DNA of 64,000 nt from Nonomuraea fuscirosea (GCF_003001935.1 NZ_PVNG01000012.1:1-64000); one strand, 5' to 3'; shown: positions 24,676 to 33,061, counted from the stretch's first letter. The notes: a model not told the origin generated them from the letters alone. Program-made: numbers and translations.

Positions 24676-24865
24676 AACAGCTCCTCTGTGCTGTTTCATT
24701 CCGGCAATTTCCTCCAGAACGGCCCGATCGTCGCATGTTTCGAGGTGTTTGTGCGAGAGGTGATGTAGGAGCATGGCCGTCAAGGTGGGAAGATGACTCT
24801 GCCCGCCGGCGGATGACGGCCGGACGAAGTGCCCGCAGGACGACGTGCGCAGGAAGAGGTGCCAG

Positions 24866-25573
24866 GTGTTCTACTGGGTGGTCAAGGCCATCTTGGGGCC
24901 GTTCCTCCACCTCGTGTTCCGGCCGTGGACCGAGGGCGGCGAAAACGTGCCGAAGCAGGGGCCCGCGATCCTGGCCGGCAACCACCTGTCGTTCGCCGAT
25001 CACTTCTTCGGCCCGCTGCAGATCCGCCGCAAGGTCATCTCGCTGGGCAAGGCCGACTACTTCACCGGCAGCGGCGTCAAGGGCTTCTTCACCCGGCTGT
25101 TCTTCAGCGGGGTCGGCACCGTGCCGATCGACCGCTCGGGAGGCAAGGCCAGCGAGGCCGCCCTGCGCACCGGGCTGCGCATCCTGCGCGAGGGCAACAT
25201 CCTGGGCATCTACCCCGAGGGCACGCGCTCGCCCGACGGCCGCCTCTACAAGGGCAAGACCGGCGTCGCCCGGCTCGCGCTGGAGTCGCGGGTGCCGGTG
25301 ATCCCGTGGGCGATGGTCAACACCTACGAGATGATGCCGCCGGGGCGGCCGCTGCCCAAGCTGGGCATCCGGCCGGGCGTGAAGTTCGGCAAGCCGCTCG
25401 ACTTCTCCCGCTACTACGGCATGGAGGACGACCGGCTGGTGCTGCGCGCGGTGACCGACGAGATCATGTACGCGCTGATGGAGCTGTCGGGGCAGGAATA
25501 CGTCGACAAGTACGCCGCCAGCGCCAGGGTCGAGATGGAACGCGCCGCCCGCGCCGCGGCGGCCAAGCACTAG
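24866..25573 (+). CDS. plsC: 1-acyl-glycerol-3-phosphate acyltransferase (PlsC)
   Basis: 235 aa. Acyltransferase blocks in order: NHLSFADH (HxxxxD catalytic pair), GTVPIDRSGG, YPEGTRSPDGRLYKGKTG and PVIPWAM. One hydrophobic N-terminal segment YWVVKAILGPFLHLVF. It acylates lysophosphatidate or a related acceptor at the membrane. GTG 24866 is chosen for its AGGAAGAGG SD with 6-nt spacing; GTG 24845 is in frame and possible. The mycobacterial neighbourhood equivalent is Rv2182c. Confidence 0.92.
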   Translation: MFYWVVKAILGPFLHLVFRPWTEGGENVPKQGPAILAGNHLSFADHFFGPLQIRRKVISLGKADYFTGSGVKGFFTRLFFSGVGTVPIDRSGGKASEAALRTGLRILREGNILGIYPEGTRSPDGRLYKGKTGVARLALESRVPVIPWAMVNTYEMMPPGRPLPKLGIRPGVKFGKPLDFSRYYGMEDDRLVLRAVTDEIMYALMELSGQEYVDKYAASARVEMERAARAAAAKH

Positions 25574-25627
25574 ACCCTAGGGTCAGGGCGGTGACTTTCG
25601 CAGGCTCCGTGGGCCCGCCTGAGGCGG

Positions 25628-26101
25628 TCACACGGAGGAGCGTAAGGCCTCCTCCGACTTGCGCATCGCGCTCGTCATGGCGCGCAGCTCCTCGCGGCTG
25701 AGCCGGTCGATCAGGTATTCGCGGACGATCTCCAGGTGGCCGGGCGCCACCCGTTCCAGACAGCTCATGCCCGCCTCGGTGAGCACCGCCAGCACGCCGC
25801 GGTCGTCGGACGGGCAGGTCGCCCGCCTGACCAGGCCCGCCTTCTCCAGCTGGGTGATCTGGTACGTCAGCGCGCTCTTCGACGCGACGACGCCCCTGGC
25901 CAGCTCCGTCATGCGCAGCTGGCGGCCGGGGGCGTCGGCGAGCCGCACCAGGATCTCGTACTGCGGGTGGGTGAGCCCGGCGGCGGCTTTGAGCTGCTCT
26001 TCGATGCGCCGTTCGAGGAGGTGGGAGGTGGACAGGAAGGCGCGCCACGCCGCCATCTCGGTCGCGTCCAGCCAGCGGGGGTCTGTCCGGGGGTCCGTCA
26101 C
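25628..26101 (-). CDS. MarR-family repressor
   Basis: 157 aa. Winged helix at about 35-110: QYEILVRLADAPGRQLRM, recognition helix VASKSALTYQITQLEKAGLV, wing RATCPSDDRGVLAVLTEAG; the first and last helices form the dimerisation domain. Starts at GTG 26101. It is divergent from doxX with two palindromic sites between them, so it most likely represses both genes. The ligand is unknown. Confidence 0.92.
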   Translation of the reverse strand: MTDPRTDPRWLDATEMAAWRAFLSTSHLLERRIEEQLKAAAGLTHPQYEILVRLADAPGRQLRMTELARGVVASKSALTYQITQLEKAGLVRRATCPSDDRGVLAVLTEAGMSCLERVAPGHLEIVREYLIDRLSREELRAMTSAMRKSEEALRSSV

Positions 26102-26115
26102 CGCATCAGTGTACT

Positions 26116-26167
26116 GTCGTTCGAATTTGAACGACCACTGCTAGAGTTGTCGTTCAAATTCAAACAA
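26116..26167. promoter_or_regulatory. Tandem MarR operators between marR and doxX
   Basis: Site 1 (26116-26135), GTCGTTC-GAATTT-GAACGAC, is a 20-bp palindrome with one central mismatch pair. Site 2 (26147-26167) repeats GTCGTTCAAATTCAAAC with imperfect symmetry. Centres are 31-32 bp apart, about three helical turns. A -10-like TAGAGT (26142-26147) lies between them. Confidence 0.7.
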
Positions 26168-26183
26168 TCATCGAGGAGAGCGC

Positions 26184-26609
26184 ATGGTGGATCAGGCGCG
26201 TCCCGTCGTCCTGCTGCTCGCCAGGATCGCCGTCGGGGTGATCTTCCTGGTGCACGGCTACCAGAAGTTCGCGACCATGGGGATCGCGGGCACGACCAAG
26301 TTCTTCGAGTCCGTCGGCATCCCGCTGGCCGGCCTGGCGGCTCCGGCCGTGGCCGTCCTGGAGATCGCGGGCGGGCTGGCGCTGATCCTGGGCGTGGCGC
26401 TGCCCGTCGCGGGCGCGCTGCTGGCCCTCGACATGATCGGCGCGATCGTCTTCGTCCACGGCGCCAACGGGCTGGCGGGCGAGGGCGGCTACGAGTTCGT
26501 GCTGGCGCTGGCCGCGGCCAGTCTGGCCGTCGGCTTCACCGGGGGCGGCGCGTTCGCCCTCGACCGCGTACTCGGCCGCCGCCGCGGCACCGCCCCGGCC
26601 ATCGCATAG
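26184..26609 (+). CDS. DoxX-family membrane protein
   Basis: 141 aa with four membrane helices; start VLLLARIAVGVIFLVHGYQK and GLAAPAVAVLEIAGGLALIL match DoxX, a quinol/thiol redox-related integral membrane family. SD GAGGAGAG is 6 nt before ATG. It is controlled by the divergent MarR. DoxX acts with SodA and a thiosulfate sulfurtransferase in mycobacteria; neither is encoded here. Confidence 0.9.
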   Translation: MVDQARPVVLLLARIAVGVIFLVHGYQKFATMGIAGTTKFFESVGIPLAGLAAPAVAVLEIAGGLALILGVALPVAGALLALDMIGAIVFVHGANGLAGEGGYEFVLALAAASLAVGFTGGGAFALDRVLGRRRGTAPAIA

Positions 26610-26632
26610 CCGCCGGAACCCGACGCCCAGGA

Positions 26633-26656
26633 CCCGCGCACTCACCCGTGCGCGGG
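26633..26656 (+). terminator. Hairpin after doxX
   Basis: CCCGCGCAC-N6-GTGCGCGGG, perfect 9-bp stem, 24 bases after the doxX stop; no U tract. Confidence 0.6.
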
Positions 26657-26774
26657 ATCCCGCGGTGAGCCTGCCGGCGGCTCAGGCTCAGGCCGGTCGT
26701 TAGGGGGCTTCCACCACGGATCCGGCGGCTTGATCCAGCCGGGCGCGCGGTGCTTCGGTAGCTCCGCCGGCGGC

Positions 26775-27641
26775 TCAGGTCAGCCGGGCGCGGATCTGGG
26801 CGATGTACTCGGGCGTCGTACGGCAGCAGCCGCCGATCAGCGACGCGCCCGCCCGCTGCCACTCCACGGCCGCCACGCCGAACTCCACCGGGTCGGCCAG
26901 GCCCAGCCAGCGACGGCCGGCCGCGTCCCACGTCTCGCCCGAGTTCGGGTAGACCACGACGGGCAGGCCACCGGACAGGCACGAGATCAGCCCGGGCAGG
27001 TGGCGGGGCGCCGTGCAGTTCGCGCCGACCGCCACCACCTGCGGATTGCCCATGAACAGCGCGGCGGCCCGGCGGATCGGCGTGCCGTCGTTGAGCCGCT
27101 CGCCGTCGCGGCAGGAGAAGCTCACCCACGCCTTCACCTCGGGCGTGCTCCGCAGCAGCCTGTCCAGCGCCCGCGCCTCCGGGTAGGACGGGATCGTCTC
27201 GCAGGCCAGGAGATCGGCCCCGGCCGCCGCGAGGATCTCCCAGCGCGGCAGGTGCCAGGCGTACAGGCCGTCCTCGTCGAGGTCGTAGTCGCCGGTGTAT
27301 TCGGCGCCGTTGGCCAGGTAGGCGCCGTACGGGCCCACCGAGGCCGCCACCAGCCCCCGCCCCGCCTCGTCGCGGGCCTGCCCGGCCAGCTCGACCGACA
27401 GCCGCAGCAGCCGGGCCGCCTCGGCCGCGTCCAGCCCGCGCCGCGCGAAACCCGGCAGCGAGGCCTGGTAGCTGGCCGTGGTGGCGACGTCGGCGCCGGC
27501 CGCGAAGTAGTCGGCGTGCACGCGCCTGATCAGCTCCGGCTCCTCCAGCAGCAGCCGCGCCGACCACAGCTCGTCACGCAGGTCCGCGCCGAGCCTTTCG
27601 AGCTGCGTCGCCAGCCCGCCGTCCAGGACAAGTGTCGTCAC
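26775..27641 (-). CDS. mmuM: Homocysteine S-methyltransferase
   Basis: 288 aa. Starts LVLDGGLATQLERLG; zinc ligands Cys in AVGANCTAP and the Cys-Cys pair in IGGCCRTTPEY near the end, the hallmarks of MmuM-type methyltransferases. It transfers methyl from S-methylmethionine (or SAM) to homocysteine, giving methionine. Starts at GTG 27641. The last bases and their flank (GCCGGCGGCTCAGG) are partly copied at 26687-26700, a small 3'-end duplication. Confidence 0.93.
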   Translation of the reverse strand: MTTLVLDGGLATQLERLGADLRDELWSARLLLEEPELIRRVHADYFAAGADVATTASYQASLPGFARRGLDAAEAARLLRLSVELAGQARDEAGRGLVAASVGPYGAYLANGAEYTGDYDLDEDGLYAWHLPRWEILAAAGADLLACETIPSYPEARALDRLLRSTPEVKAWVSFSCRDGERLNDGTPIRRAAALFMGNPQVVAVGANCTAPRHLPGLISCLSGGLPVVVYPNSGETWDAAGRRWLGLADPVEFGVAAVEWQRAGASLIGGCCRTTPEYIAQIRARLT

Positions 27642-27842
27642 TTATCCAGGGTATGTGCGGCATGACCACCCCCGGAACGCGACGATCACACGGCCGGGCA
27701 GGTCAGGCCGTTCCGCAGCAGCCCCACCGTGATCGCCCGGCACCACCGGACACGATACTCGCGTGAAGGCCCCACCTAGCCTTCCGGTGCGAGCTGCCCT
27801 GGAGAGCGGGGGCTCCCTGCCGGACGTCCGGTCGAAGCGGGC

Positions 27843-28511
27843 TCACGGGGGAGGGGCGGGCACGGCGGCGAGGCGGGCCAGGAGGCGAGGGTCGAGCACG
27901 ACCACCTCACCCGCGCCGATCTCGATCAAGCCCCGGCGCTCGAACCCCCGCAGAGCCCGGTTGACGCTCACCCGCGTCGCGCCGATCTCGGCACCCAGAC
28001 CGGCCTGCCCGCCGTGCAGCGGCACCCGGCCGCCCGCGCAGCGCCGTACCAGCCAGGAGGCCACCCGCGACGGCACGTCCCGCGTCGCCGCGTCCAGCAG
28101 CCGCTCGTCGAGATCCCGTACGGTGGCGGCCAGCGTGCGCAACATCCGCGCCGCCACGGACCGCTCGGAGGCGACCAGCTCCATCACGGCGGCGCGCGGC
28201 AGGTAGGCGACCCGCACCGCCGTCATGGCCGTGCGCGTGGCCCGGTGCGTGCCGTCCACCAGCAGCGCCGTCTTGTCGAACGCGACCGGGGCCGCCTCCA
28301 CGGTCAGGACCACCTCCCTGCCCTCCGCGCTCACCCGCCCCGCCTTGACCCGCCCCTCCAGCAGCACGATCAACTGATCGGCCGGATCGCCCTCGGTGCA
28401 CAGGACCTGCCCGGCCGCGTACCGCCGCGCGCGGGCCACCGCCTCCAGCGCGCGCAGCCGCTCCTCGCCGAGCCCGCCGAACATGGGCAGACCGGCCAGT
28501 GTGTACGTCAT
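27843..28511 (-). CDS. Crp/Fnr-family regulator
   Basis: 222 aa. Cyclic-nucleotide-binding-like domain (1-115; LCTEGDPADQLIVLLEGRVK), dimerisation helix, then a winged helix (150-205; ETIGATRVSVNRALRGFERRG-type recognition region). The phosphate-binding cassette of true cAMP receptors (GE...RxA) is not obvious, so the ligand is uncertain. A perfect inverted repeat TGTATC-N4-GATACA touches the start codon, indicating autoregulation. The upstream 27642-27842 gap holds nothing I recognise. Confidence 0.88.
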   Translation of the reverse strand: MTYTLAGLPMFGGLGEERLRALEAVARARRYAAGQVLCTEGDPADQLIVLLEGRVKAGRVSAEGREVVLTVEAAPVAFDKTALLVDGTHRATRTAMTAVRVAYLPRAAVMELVASERSVAARMLRTLAATVRDLDERLLDAATRDVPSRVASWLVRRCAGGRVPLHGGQAGLGAEIGATRVSVNRALRGFERRGLIEIGAGEVVVLDPRLLARLAAVPAPPP

Positions 28512-28526
28512 GTATCCCGTGATACA
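28511..28526. promoter_or_regulatory. Inverted repeat at Crp/Fnr start codon
   Basis: TGTATC-CCGT-GATACA, perfect 6-bp arms. The first base of the ATG lies inside it, so binding would block transcription or initiation. Confidence 0.6.
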
Positions 28527-28571
28527 CCACCCCCGTGACCCGCGATGCTGACCGGCCGGGTCACCGCGCCC

Positions 28572-28577
28572 TAACGT
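28572..28577 (+). promoter_or_regulatory. -10 box TAACGT of leaderless gene
   Basis: TAACGT ends 8 nt before ATG 28586; no SD. Confidence 0.4.
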
Positions 28578-28585
28578 GACGGGGC

Positions 28586-28849
28586 ATGGCGAGATACGTG
28601 GTGCACATGTCCTTCGACGGCGACCCCCGGCGGCTCGCGGCCCGCCCCGCCCACCGGGAACACCTGCGCCGCCTCAAGGAACAGGGCCGGCTGGTCACCG
28701 CCGGCCCCTGGACCGACGACAGCGGAGCCCTGCACGTCTACGAGGTGACCGACGAGGCGGAGCTGCGGGACATCCTCCAGCGGGACCCGTACACGGCGGT
28801 GGACGGCTACAAGATCGAGCTCCTACGGGAGTGGAGCCCGATCATGTAG
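28586..28849 (+). CDS. YciI-family protein
   Basis: 87 aa ferredoxin-like alpha+beta protein. MARYVVHMSFDGDP, REHLRRLKEQGRLVTAGPW and the Asp in LQRDPYTAVDGYKIE fit the YCII family, whose Asp/His pair suggests dehalogenase-type or lactonase chemistry. No partner gene is evident; it ends 15 bases before the convergent VIT gene. Confidence 0.88.
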   Translation: MARYVVHMSFDGDPRRLAARPAHREHLRRLKEQGRLVTAGPWTDDSGALHVYEVTDEAELRDILQRDPYTAVDGYKIELLREWSPIM

Positions 28850-28864
28850 CCGCCCGCCGCGCCG

Positions 28865-31393
28865 TCAGCCGCGCTTCCAGAACGGCCCGCGCCGCCTGCC
28901 GCCGGTTTCGGGCGGAGCGCCATCGCCGGACTCGCGGTGACCGGGGCCGGAGCCAGGACCCGTTCCCGAGCCGGAGCCGGCAGCAGGACCTACGCCAGAG
29001 CCGGCGGACCGGCGATTGGTGCCGAGGAGCGTGGTCAGGACCTCGACGGCGTGGTCGTGCAGGGAGCGCGCGTCGGCCCCTGGCCGCTCCGCCGCCTCCA
29101 GCTCGCCGGCCAGCCGCTCCAGTTCCTCGTGACCCCCGAGGTAGGCGGCCAGCGCCGCCAGCCGGGTGCCCAGGTCGGCCAGGTACAGCAGGTCCGGCAG
29201 AGGCAGGGCGTTGAGGCGGTCGAGCTCGGCGGCCAGCTGGGGACGTACCGACTCCAGCCGGTGCCCCGCGCGCCCGCCCGCGGACCCCGGCCGGGGGACG
29301 GACCCGCCTCTGCCCCTCCCCACGTACGGAGGCGCGGGCACCGGCGGCCCGCCGAAGGTAGGCGCGCCCCCGCCGAACACGGGCCCGTTCTCCGGCCCAC
29401 CGGACGCGGGCACGCCTCCAGGACCACCGGGCCGGCCCTCCGGTGCGCCGCCGCCGACGAATCCCTGGTCCAGTTCGGCCATCCCAGGCACCGCCGGCAT
29501 CCGCATCCGGGGCGCGGGCGGAGGCGCCGAGGCCAGCATCACGCCGGCCGCGAAACCGCCCATCGGCGGCGGCGCCGGCATCTCCCAGCCGCTCGGCGGC
29601 TCGACCGGCTGGATCACCCGGTGCTCGGGCCCCTCGCCGGCGACCTGCCTGGTGTCGACGGCCACGTACGCGGTGAAACGGCAGAGCACGCCGTACTCGA
29701 GCGACGTGCGCACGATCTGCTCCTCCAGGCCGTGCTCGCCCATGGCGTAACGGTCCTCCAGCTCCCGCAGGTGGGCGCGGGCCCAGACGGCGCCTACGGC
29801 CGGATTGTCGACCGTCACGCCCTCGGCCCGCTCCTCCCACGGCGTGCCCGCCGCCATCCCGCGCACGGTGACCGACGAGCCCTCGCGGTGGCGTCCGTAC
29901 GCGCGCAGCGGCACGCCGGGGAAGATCGAGCCGAGATGGGTGACCGTGCCGGGCTCGACGTCCAGATCCTTGATCTCCAGGTCGGTGACCAGCGGCGCGC
30001 CGATCCGGCGGTGGATGTGCTCCATGGCCGCGTCGAGGCGGTCCTCCGACTCGACCAGCTCGCACCGGCCCGCGCCGAGCCCGGCCAGCCGGCCGAGGAA
30101 CCCGGCGTTCACCGCCCTGTCGATGCCGACCGTGTGCACGCGCATGGCCGACAGCGCGCCGCCCGCCTGCTCCAGGATCTGGTCCTCGTTGCCCACCTGG
30201 CCGTCGGTGACCAGCACCACGACGCGTTCGCGCCCGCTCTCGCCGTCCAGCAGCGCGATGGCCTGGCGCAGCGGCTCCAGCAGCTCGGTGCCGCCGCGGG
30301 CGTCCACCCGGGACAGGTGCTCGACCGCGCGGTAGCGGTTGCGGTCGGACGCCTGCGCCATCCCCTCGAACGCCTGCTCCACCACGGAGTCGAAGGTCAG
30401 CACCGCGAACCGGTCCTGCGGCGTCAGCGTGTCGACGATGCGCGCGGCCGCCCGCCGGGCGCACACCATCTTCCAGCCGCCCATGCTGCCGGACCGGTCG
30501 AGCAGCAGCACCAGGTCGCGCGGGGTGCGCGGAGCCGGCAGCGGCGGTGGGAGCACGGTGAGCGCGAACGTGCCCCGGCCGTCGAGCTGCAGCGCCGTTG
30601 AGGCGTCGAACGACAGCCGCAGCACGAAGTCGCGGTCGAGCCGCTCGCCGGGACGCACGCGTACGGTACGGATCGCCTGATCGGGCCCGCCGGTCTCCTC
30701 CTCCACGACGTACAGGCTGGAGGCGAGCTCGCGCAGCTCCAGACCGGCGGCGTCCACGCGCGCGGTCAGCGACAGCCGCACCGGGTCGGGGAAGCCGGGC
30801 AGCAGCACGGGAGGGCTGATCCTGGAGGCGTCGGGGACCGCGCCGGTGTCGGGCGCCGTGCCGTCACCGGCCGGCGGCCCGTCGATCGGCCGGCCGGGGA
30901 TGTAACGCGGCGCCACGACCAGCGGGAACCTGAACGTGGCCGCGCCGTCCTCGTACGGCAGCGGCTGACTCATCGACAGGCTGACCGTGACGCGCTCGCC
31001 CGGCAGGATGTTGCCCACCCTGATCGTGAACACGTCGGGCCGCTCCTCCTCGGCGATGGCCGCCCGCCTGCCCTCGCGCAGCGCCCGGTCGTAGTCGGCC
31101 CTGGCCTGGCCACGCTCCTTGAGCACGCCCTCGACCACGCGGTCGTCGGCCTCCATCCGGAACGCGGTGACGGCCGCGCGGTCGGGCAGCGGGAAGACGT
31201 ACGTCGCCTCCAGGGTGACGTCGAACGGGTTCCTGAACCCCTGCGTGACCTCGACCCCGGCGATGAGTCCCGAGATGTCCGCGGCCACGTCCACGCTCTC
31301 CAGCGGCAGGTTGCCGCGCTCGGTCAGCAGCGCGCCGAACCCGGCGTCCGGCACCGGCACGCACCGCGCGGGCTCCAGCGAAGTGATCTTCAT
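28865..31393 (-). CDS. VIT and vWA domain protein
   Basis: 842 aa. VIT (inter-alpha-trypsin) domain at about 10-140 (GFRNPFDVTLEATYVFPLPD, GRRAAIAEEERPDVFTIRVG) and a vWA domain at about 290-460 with complete MIDAS: LLLDRSGSMGGW (DxSxS), a Thr in DARGGTELL and Asp in VLVTDGQVG. The region after about 640 is Pro/Gly-rich and disordered, then a Leu-rich helical tail. No signal peptide, so cytoplasmic. It is the second gene of an operon with a MerR regulator, sharing ATGA at 31390-31393. Function unknown. Confidence 0.9.
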   Translation of the reverse strand: MKITSLEPARCVPVPDAGFGALLTERGNLPLESVDVAADISGLIAGVEVTQGFRNPFDVTLEATYVFPLPDRAAVTAFRMEADDRVVEGVLKERGQARADYDRALREGRRAAIAEEERPDVFTIRVGNILPGERVTVSLSMSQPLPYEDGAATFRFPLVVAPRYIPGRPIDGPPAGDGTAPDTGAVPDASRISPPVLLPGFPDPVRLSLTARVDAAGLELRELASSLYVVEEETGGPDQAIRTVRVRPGERLDRDFVLRLSFDASTALQLDGRGTFALTVLPPPLPAPRTPRDLVLLLDRSGSMGGWKMVCARRAAARIVDTLTPQDRFAVLTFDSVVEQAFEGMAQASDRNRYRAVEHLSRVDARGGTELLEPLRQAIALLDGESGRERVVVLVTDGQVGNEDQILEQAGGALSAMRVHTVGIDRAVNAGFLGRLAGLGAGRCELVESEDRLDAAMEHIHRRIGAPLVTDLEIKDLDVEPGTVTHLGSIFPGVPLRAYGRHREGSSVTVRGMAAGTPWEERAEGVTVDNPAVGAVWARAHLRELEDRYAMGEHGLEEQIVRTSLEYGVLCRFTAYVAVDTRQVAGEGPEHRVIQPVEPPSGWEMPAPPPMGGFAAGVMLASAPPPAPRMRMPAVPGMAELDQGFVGGGAPEGRPGGPGGVPASGGPENGPVFGGGAPTFGGPPVPAPPYVGRGRGGSVPRPGSAGGRAGHRLESVRPQLAAELDRLNALPLPDLLYLADLGTRLAALAAYLGGHEELERLAGELEAAERPGADARSLHDHAVEVLTTLLGTNRRSAGSGVGPAAGSGSGTGPGSGPGHRESGDGAPPETGGRRRGPFWKRG

Positions 31394-32373
31394 ATCAGCT
31401 CCCTCTCTTCGAGCACCGCGAGCAGCGGTCCCGCCGCCGCCAGCACCGCCTGAACGTCCTCCTCCGACGGAACCCGCCCCGCGTCCAGCACGAGCCGCAC
31501 CCCGTCGCCCAGCCTGACCCCCGTAACCACCCGGCGACCGTCCCCCTCCCGCCGCGCCGCCTTCGCCGGGGTGGGCGTACCCGCCGCATCCGGCCGCTCG
31601 GCCCAGAACCGCCCACGCCCCGCCCGCCCGCCGTCCCCCAGCAGACCGCCTTCCACGCTCCTGTCCTCACGGGACACGCCATCCAAGAAGGCACCATCCG
31701 GGTACCCGGAATCCACGGATCCGCTCCCAAGGGATGCGCCATCCGGGGATGCGCCGTCTACGGGTCCGTTCTCCAGGGACGCGCCATCCAGGGCTGCGTT
31801 GCCCGAGGACGTGCTGCCCGGAGAAGCGCCGTCCAGAGACGCGATGTCCGAGGATGCGGCATCCGAGGATGTGTTGCCCGGGGGCACAGCATCCCGGGAT
31901 GCACTGCCCGGAGAGGCGCCGCCCCGGGATGCGGCATCCAAGGGCGCGGCATCCAGGGACGTGCTGCCCGAGGATGCGTTGCCCCGGGTGGCGCTGTCCG
32001 GAGGGGAGCCCGCAGGGGAGGGGTTGTCTCGGAAGGTGGCGGTCTTGGGGTCTGGTGGGTGGGCCAGGTTTGCCGCTGACTCCAGCATGCGGTCCGTGGC
32101 TCCCGCCAGGGCCGTCTGGATTTCGGCGATCGAGCGGCCGGCGGCCTGTAGTCGTTTCACCGCCACCAGCTGCAGCAGGTGCCGCCGCCCGTAGCGGGCG
32201 ATCCGGCCGCGCCGGGTCAGTGGCGGGTCGACCAGCCCGATGGTCGTGTACCACCTGATCAGCCGCTCCCCGGGCACGTCGCGGACCCGGCCGTTGGCAG
32301 GAGGCGGCGCGCCGTCGCGCAGGGCGCGCGCCGCGTGCTCGGCCAGCTCGCCGATCGTCCAGGTGTCACTCAT
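31390..32373 (-). CDS. MerR-type regulator with expanded pentapeptide linker
   Basis: 327 aa. An N-terminal MerR winged helix (about 5-75: RLIRWYTTIGLVDPPLTRRG, RYGRRHLLQLVAVKRLQAAG) and C-terminal effector-like helices (about 280-327) are separated by some 150 residues of 5-residue repeats rich in Asp, Gly, Ala and Ser. The linker is encoded by a 15-bp tandem repeat (31676-32010). It overlaps the VIT-vWA gene by 4 bases and probably regulates it. Direct repeats ACACTGTCA upstream (32387-32408) are a likely own operator. Confidence 0.85.
   Translation of the reverse strand: MSDTWTIGELAEHAARALRDGAPPPANGRVRDVPGERLIRWYTTIGLVDPPLTRRGRIARYGRRHLLQLVAVKRLQAAGRSIAEIQTALAGATDRMLESAANLAHPPDPKTATFRDNPSPAGSPPDSATRGNASSGSTSLDAAPLDAASRGGASPGSASRDAVPPGNTSSDAASSDIASLDGASPGSTSSGNAALDGASLENGPVDGASPDGASLGSGSVDSGYPDGAFLDGVSREDRSVEGGLLGDGGRAGRGRFWAERPDAAGTPTPAKAARREGDGRRVVTGVRLGDGVRLVLDAGRVPSEEDVQAVLAAAGPLLAVLEERELI
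31676..32010. repeat. 15-bp in-frame minisatellite
   Basis: About 22 degenerate units, typified by GCGGCATCCAGGGAC, run inside the MerR gene. The period is a multiple of 3, so every frame stays open and shows pentapeptide repeats. Only the minus frame is joined to a recognisable DNA-binding domain. Confidence 0.9.
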
Positions 32374-32386
32374 ACGACCACACTGA

Positions 32387-32408
32387 CACTGTCACTATTA
32401 CACTGTCA
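32387..32408. promoter_or_regulatory. Direct repeats ACACTGTCA upstream of merR
   Basis: Two identical 9-mers, 13 bp apart (32387-32395 and 32400-32408), just upstream of the MerR start (32373). TTGACA, a possible -35 on the minus strand, is formed at the second copy. Candidate autoregulatory operator. Confidence 0.5.
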
Positions 32409-32489
32409 ACTACGGAAAATGTGGGAAGAACCACCCCAAATAGGACGTTGATCCAGGTGTAAAGCCCACCCCTCGGGGAGGAGAACAGC

Positions 32490-32957
32490 ATGGCTACGAT
32501 CACCGGCCCACTTTCGGGCGATGCAAAGAACACCGTCGCGGAAGCCCTCCAAGGCGCCCTGGTGGATCTGATCGATCTGTCCCTGGTCGCCAAGCAGGCA
32601 CACTGGAACCTCGTCGGTTCCCACTTCCGCGCACTCCATCTCCAGCTCGACGAGGTCACCCAGCTGGCCAGGACCCACATGGACACCATCGCCGAACGCG
32701 CCGTCGCCCTCGGGATCAGCCCGGACGGCCGTTCCGCCACGGTCTCCCGTTCCACGAAGCTGCCTCAGCCGGAGAGCGGCTGGATCGAGGACGGCAAGGT
32801 GGCGGCGACGATGACGGACATCCTCGACGGCATCAGCAAGCGCATGTACGAGCGCATCCAGGCCACCGAGGAGGCCGACCCGGTCAGCCAGGACCTGCTG
32901 ATCGCGGTGACGCAGGAACTGGACAAGCAGCACTGGATGTTCCAGGCCCAGCGCTGA
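32490..32957 (+). CDS. dps: Dps-type ferritin-like protein
   Basis: 155 aa. Four-helix ferritin-like fold; ferroxidase residues are visible in AKQAHWNLVGSHFRALHLQ (His, Trp) and LDEVTQLARTHMDTIAERA (Asp, Glu). Dodecamer protects DNA and oxidises iron with peroxide. No Lys-rich tail for DNA binding is seen. Strong SD GGGGAGGAG before ATG, and a perfect terminator after the stop. Confidence 0.93.
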   Translation: MATITGPLSGDAKNTVAEALQGALVDLIDLSLVAKQAHWNLVGSHFRALHLQLDEVTQLARTHMDTIAERAVALGISPDGRSATVSRSTKLPQPESGWIEDGKVAATMTDILDGISKRMYERIQATEEADPVSQDLLIAVTQELDKQHWMFQAQR

Positions 32958-32967
32958 TGCGGGGGCG

Positions 32968-32997
32968 GAAAGCCCGGGCTCGCCAGCCCGGGCTTTC
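32968..32997 (+). terminator. Terminator of dps
   Basis: GAAAGCCCGGGCT and AGCCCGGGCTTTC, 13 bp perfect with a CGCC loop, 11 bases past the stop. Confidence 0.85.
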
Positions 32998-33061
32998 GCA
33001 TGTCTGGAGGTCGGGGCGCCCGTGTCGAGGTGTTCGCGTGCCCTCGGCTGCAAGTGGGCTC

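Noticed and set aside
26116..26167. Attachment site for a mobile element
   Set aside because: The repeats are palindromic operators between divergent regulator and target genes; no integrase or tRNA is nearby.
31571..32258. Open frames with pentapeptide repeats on the plus strand
   Set aside because: They arise because a 15-bp repeat keeps every frame open; only the minus frame contains the MerR domain.
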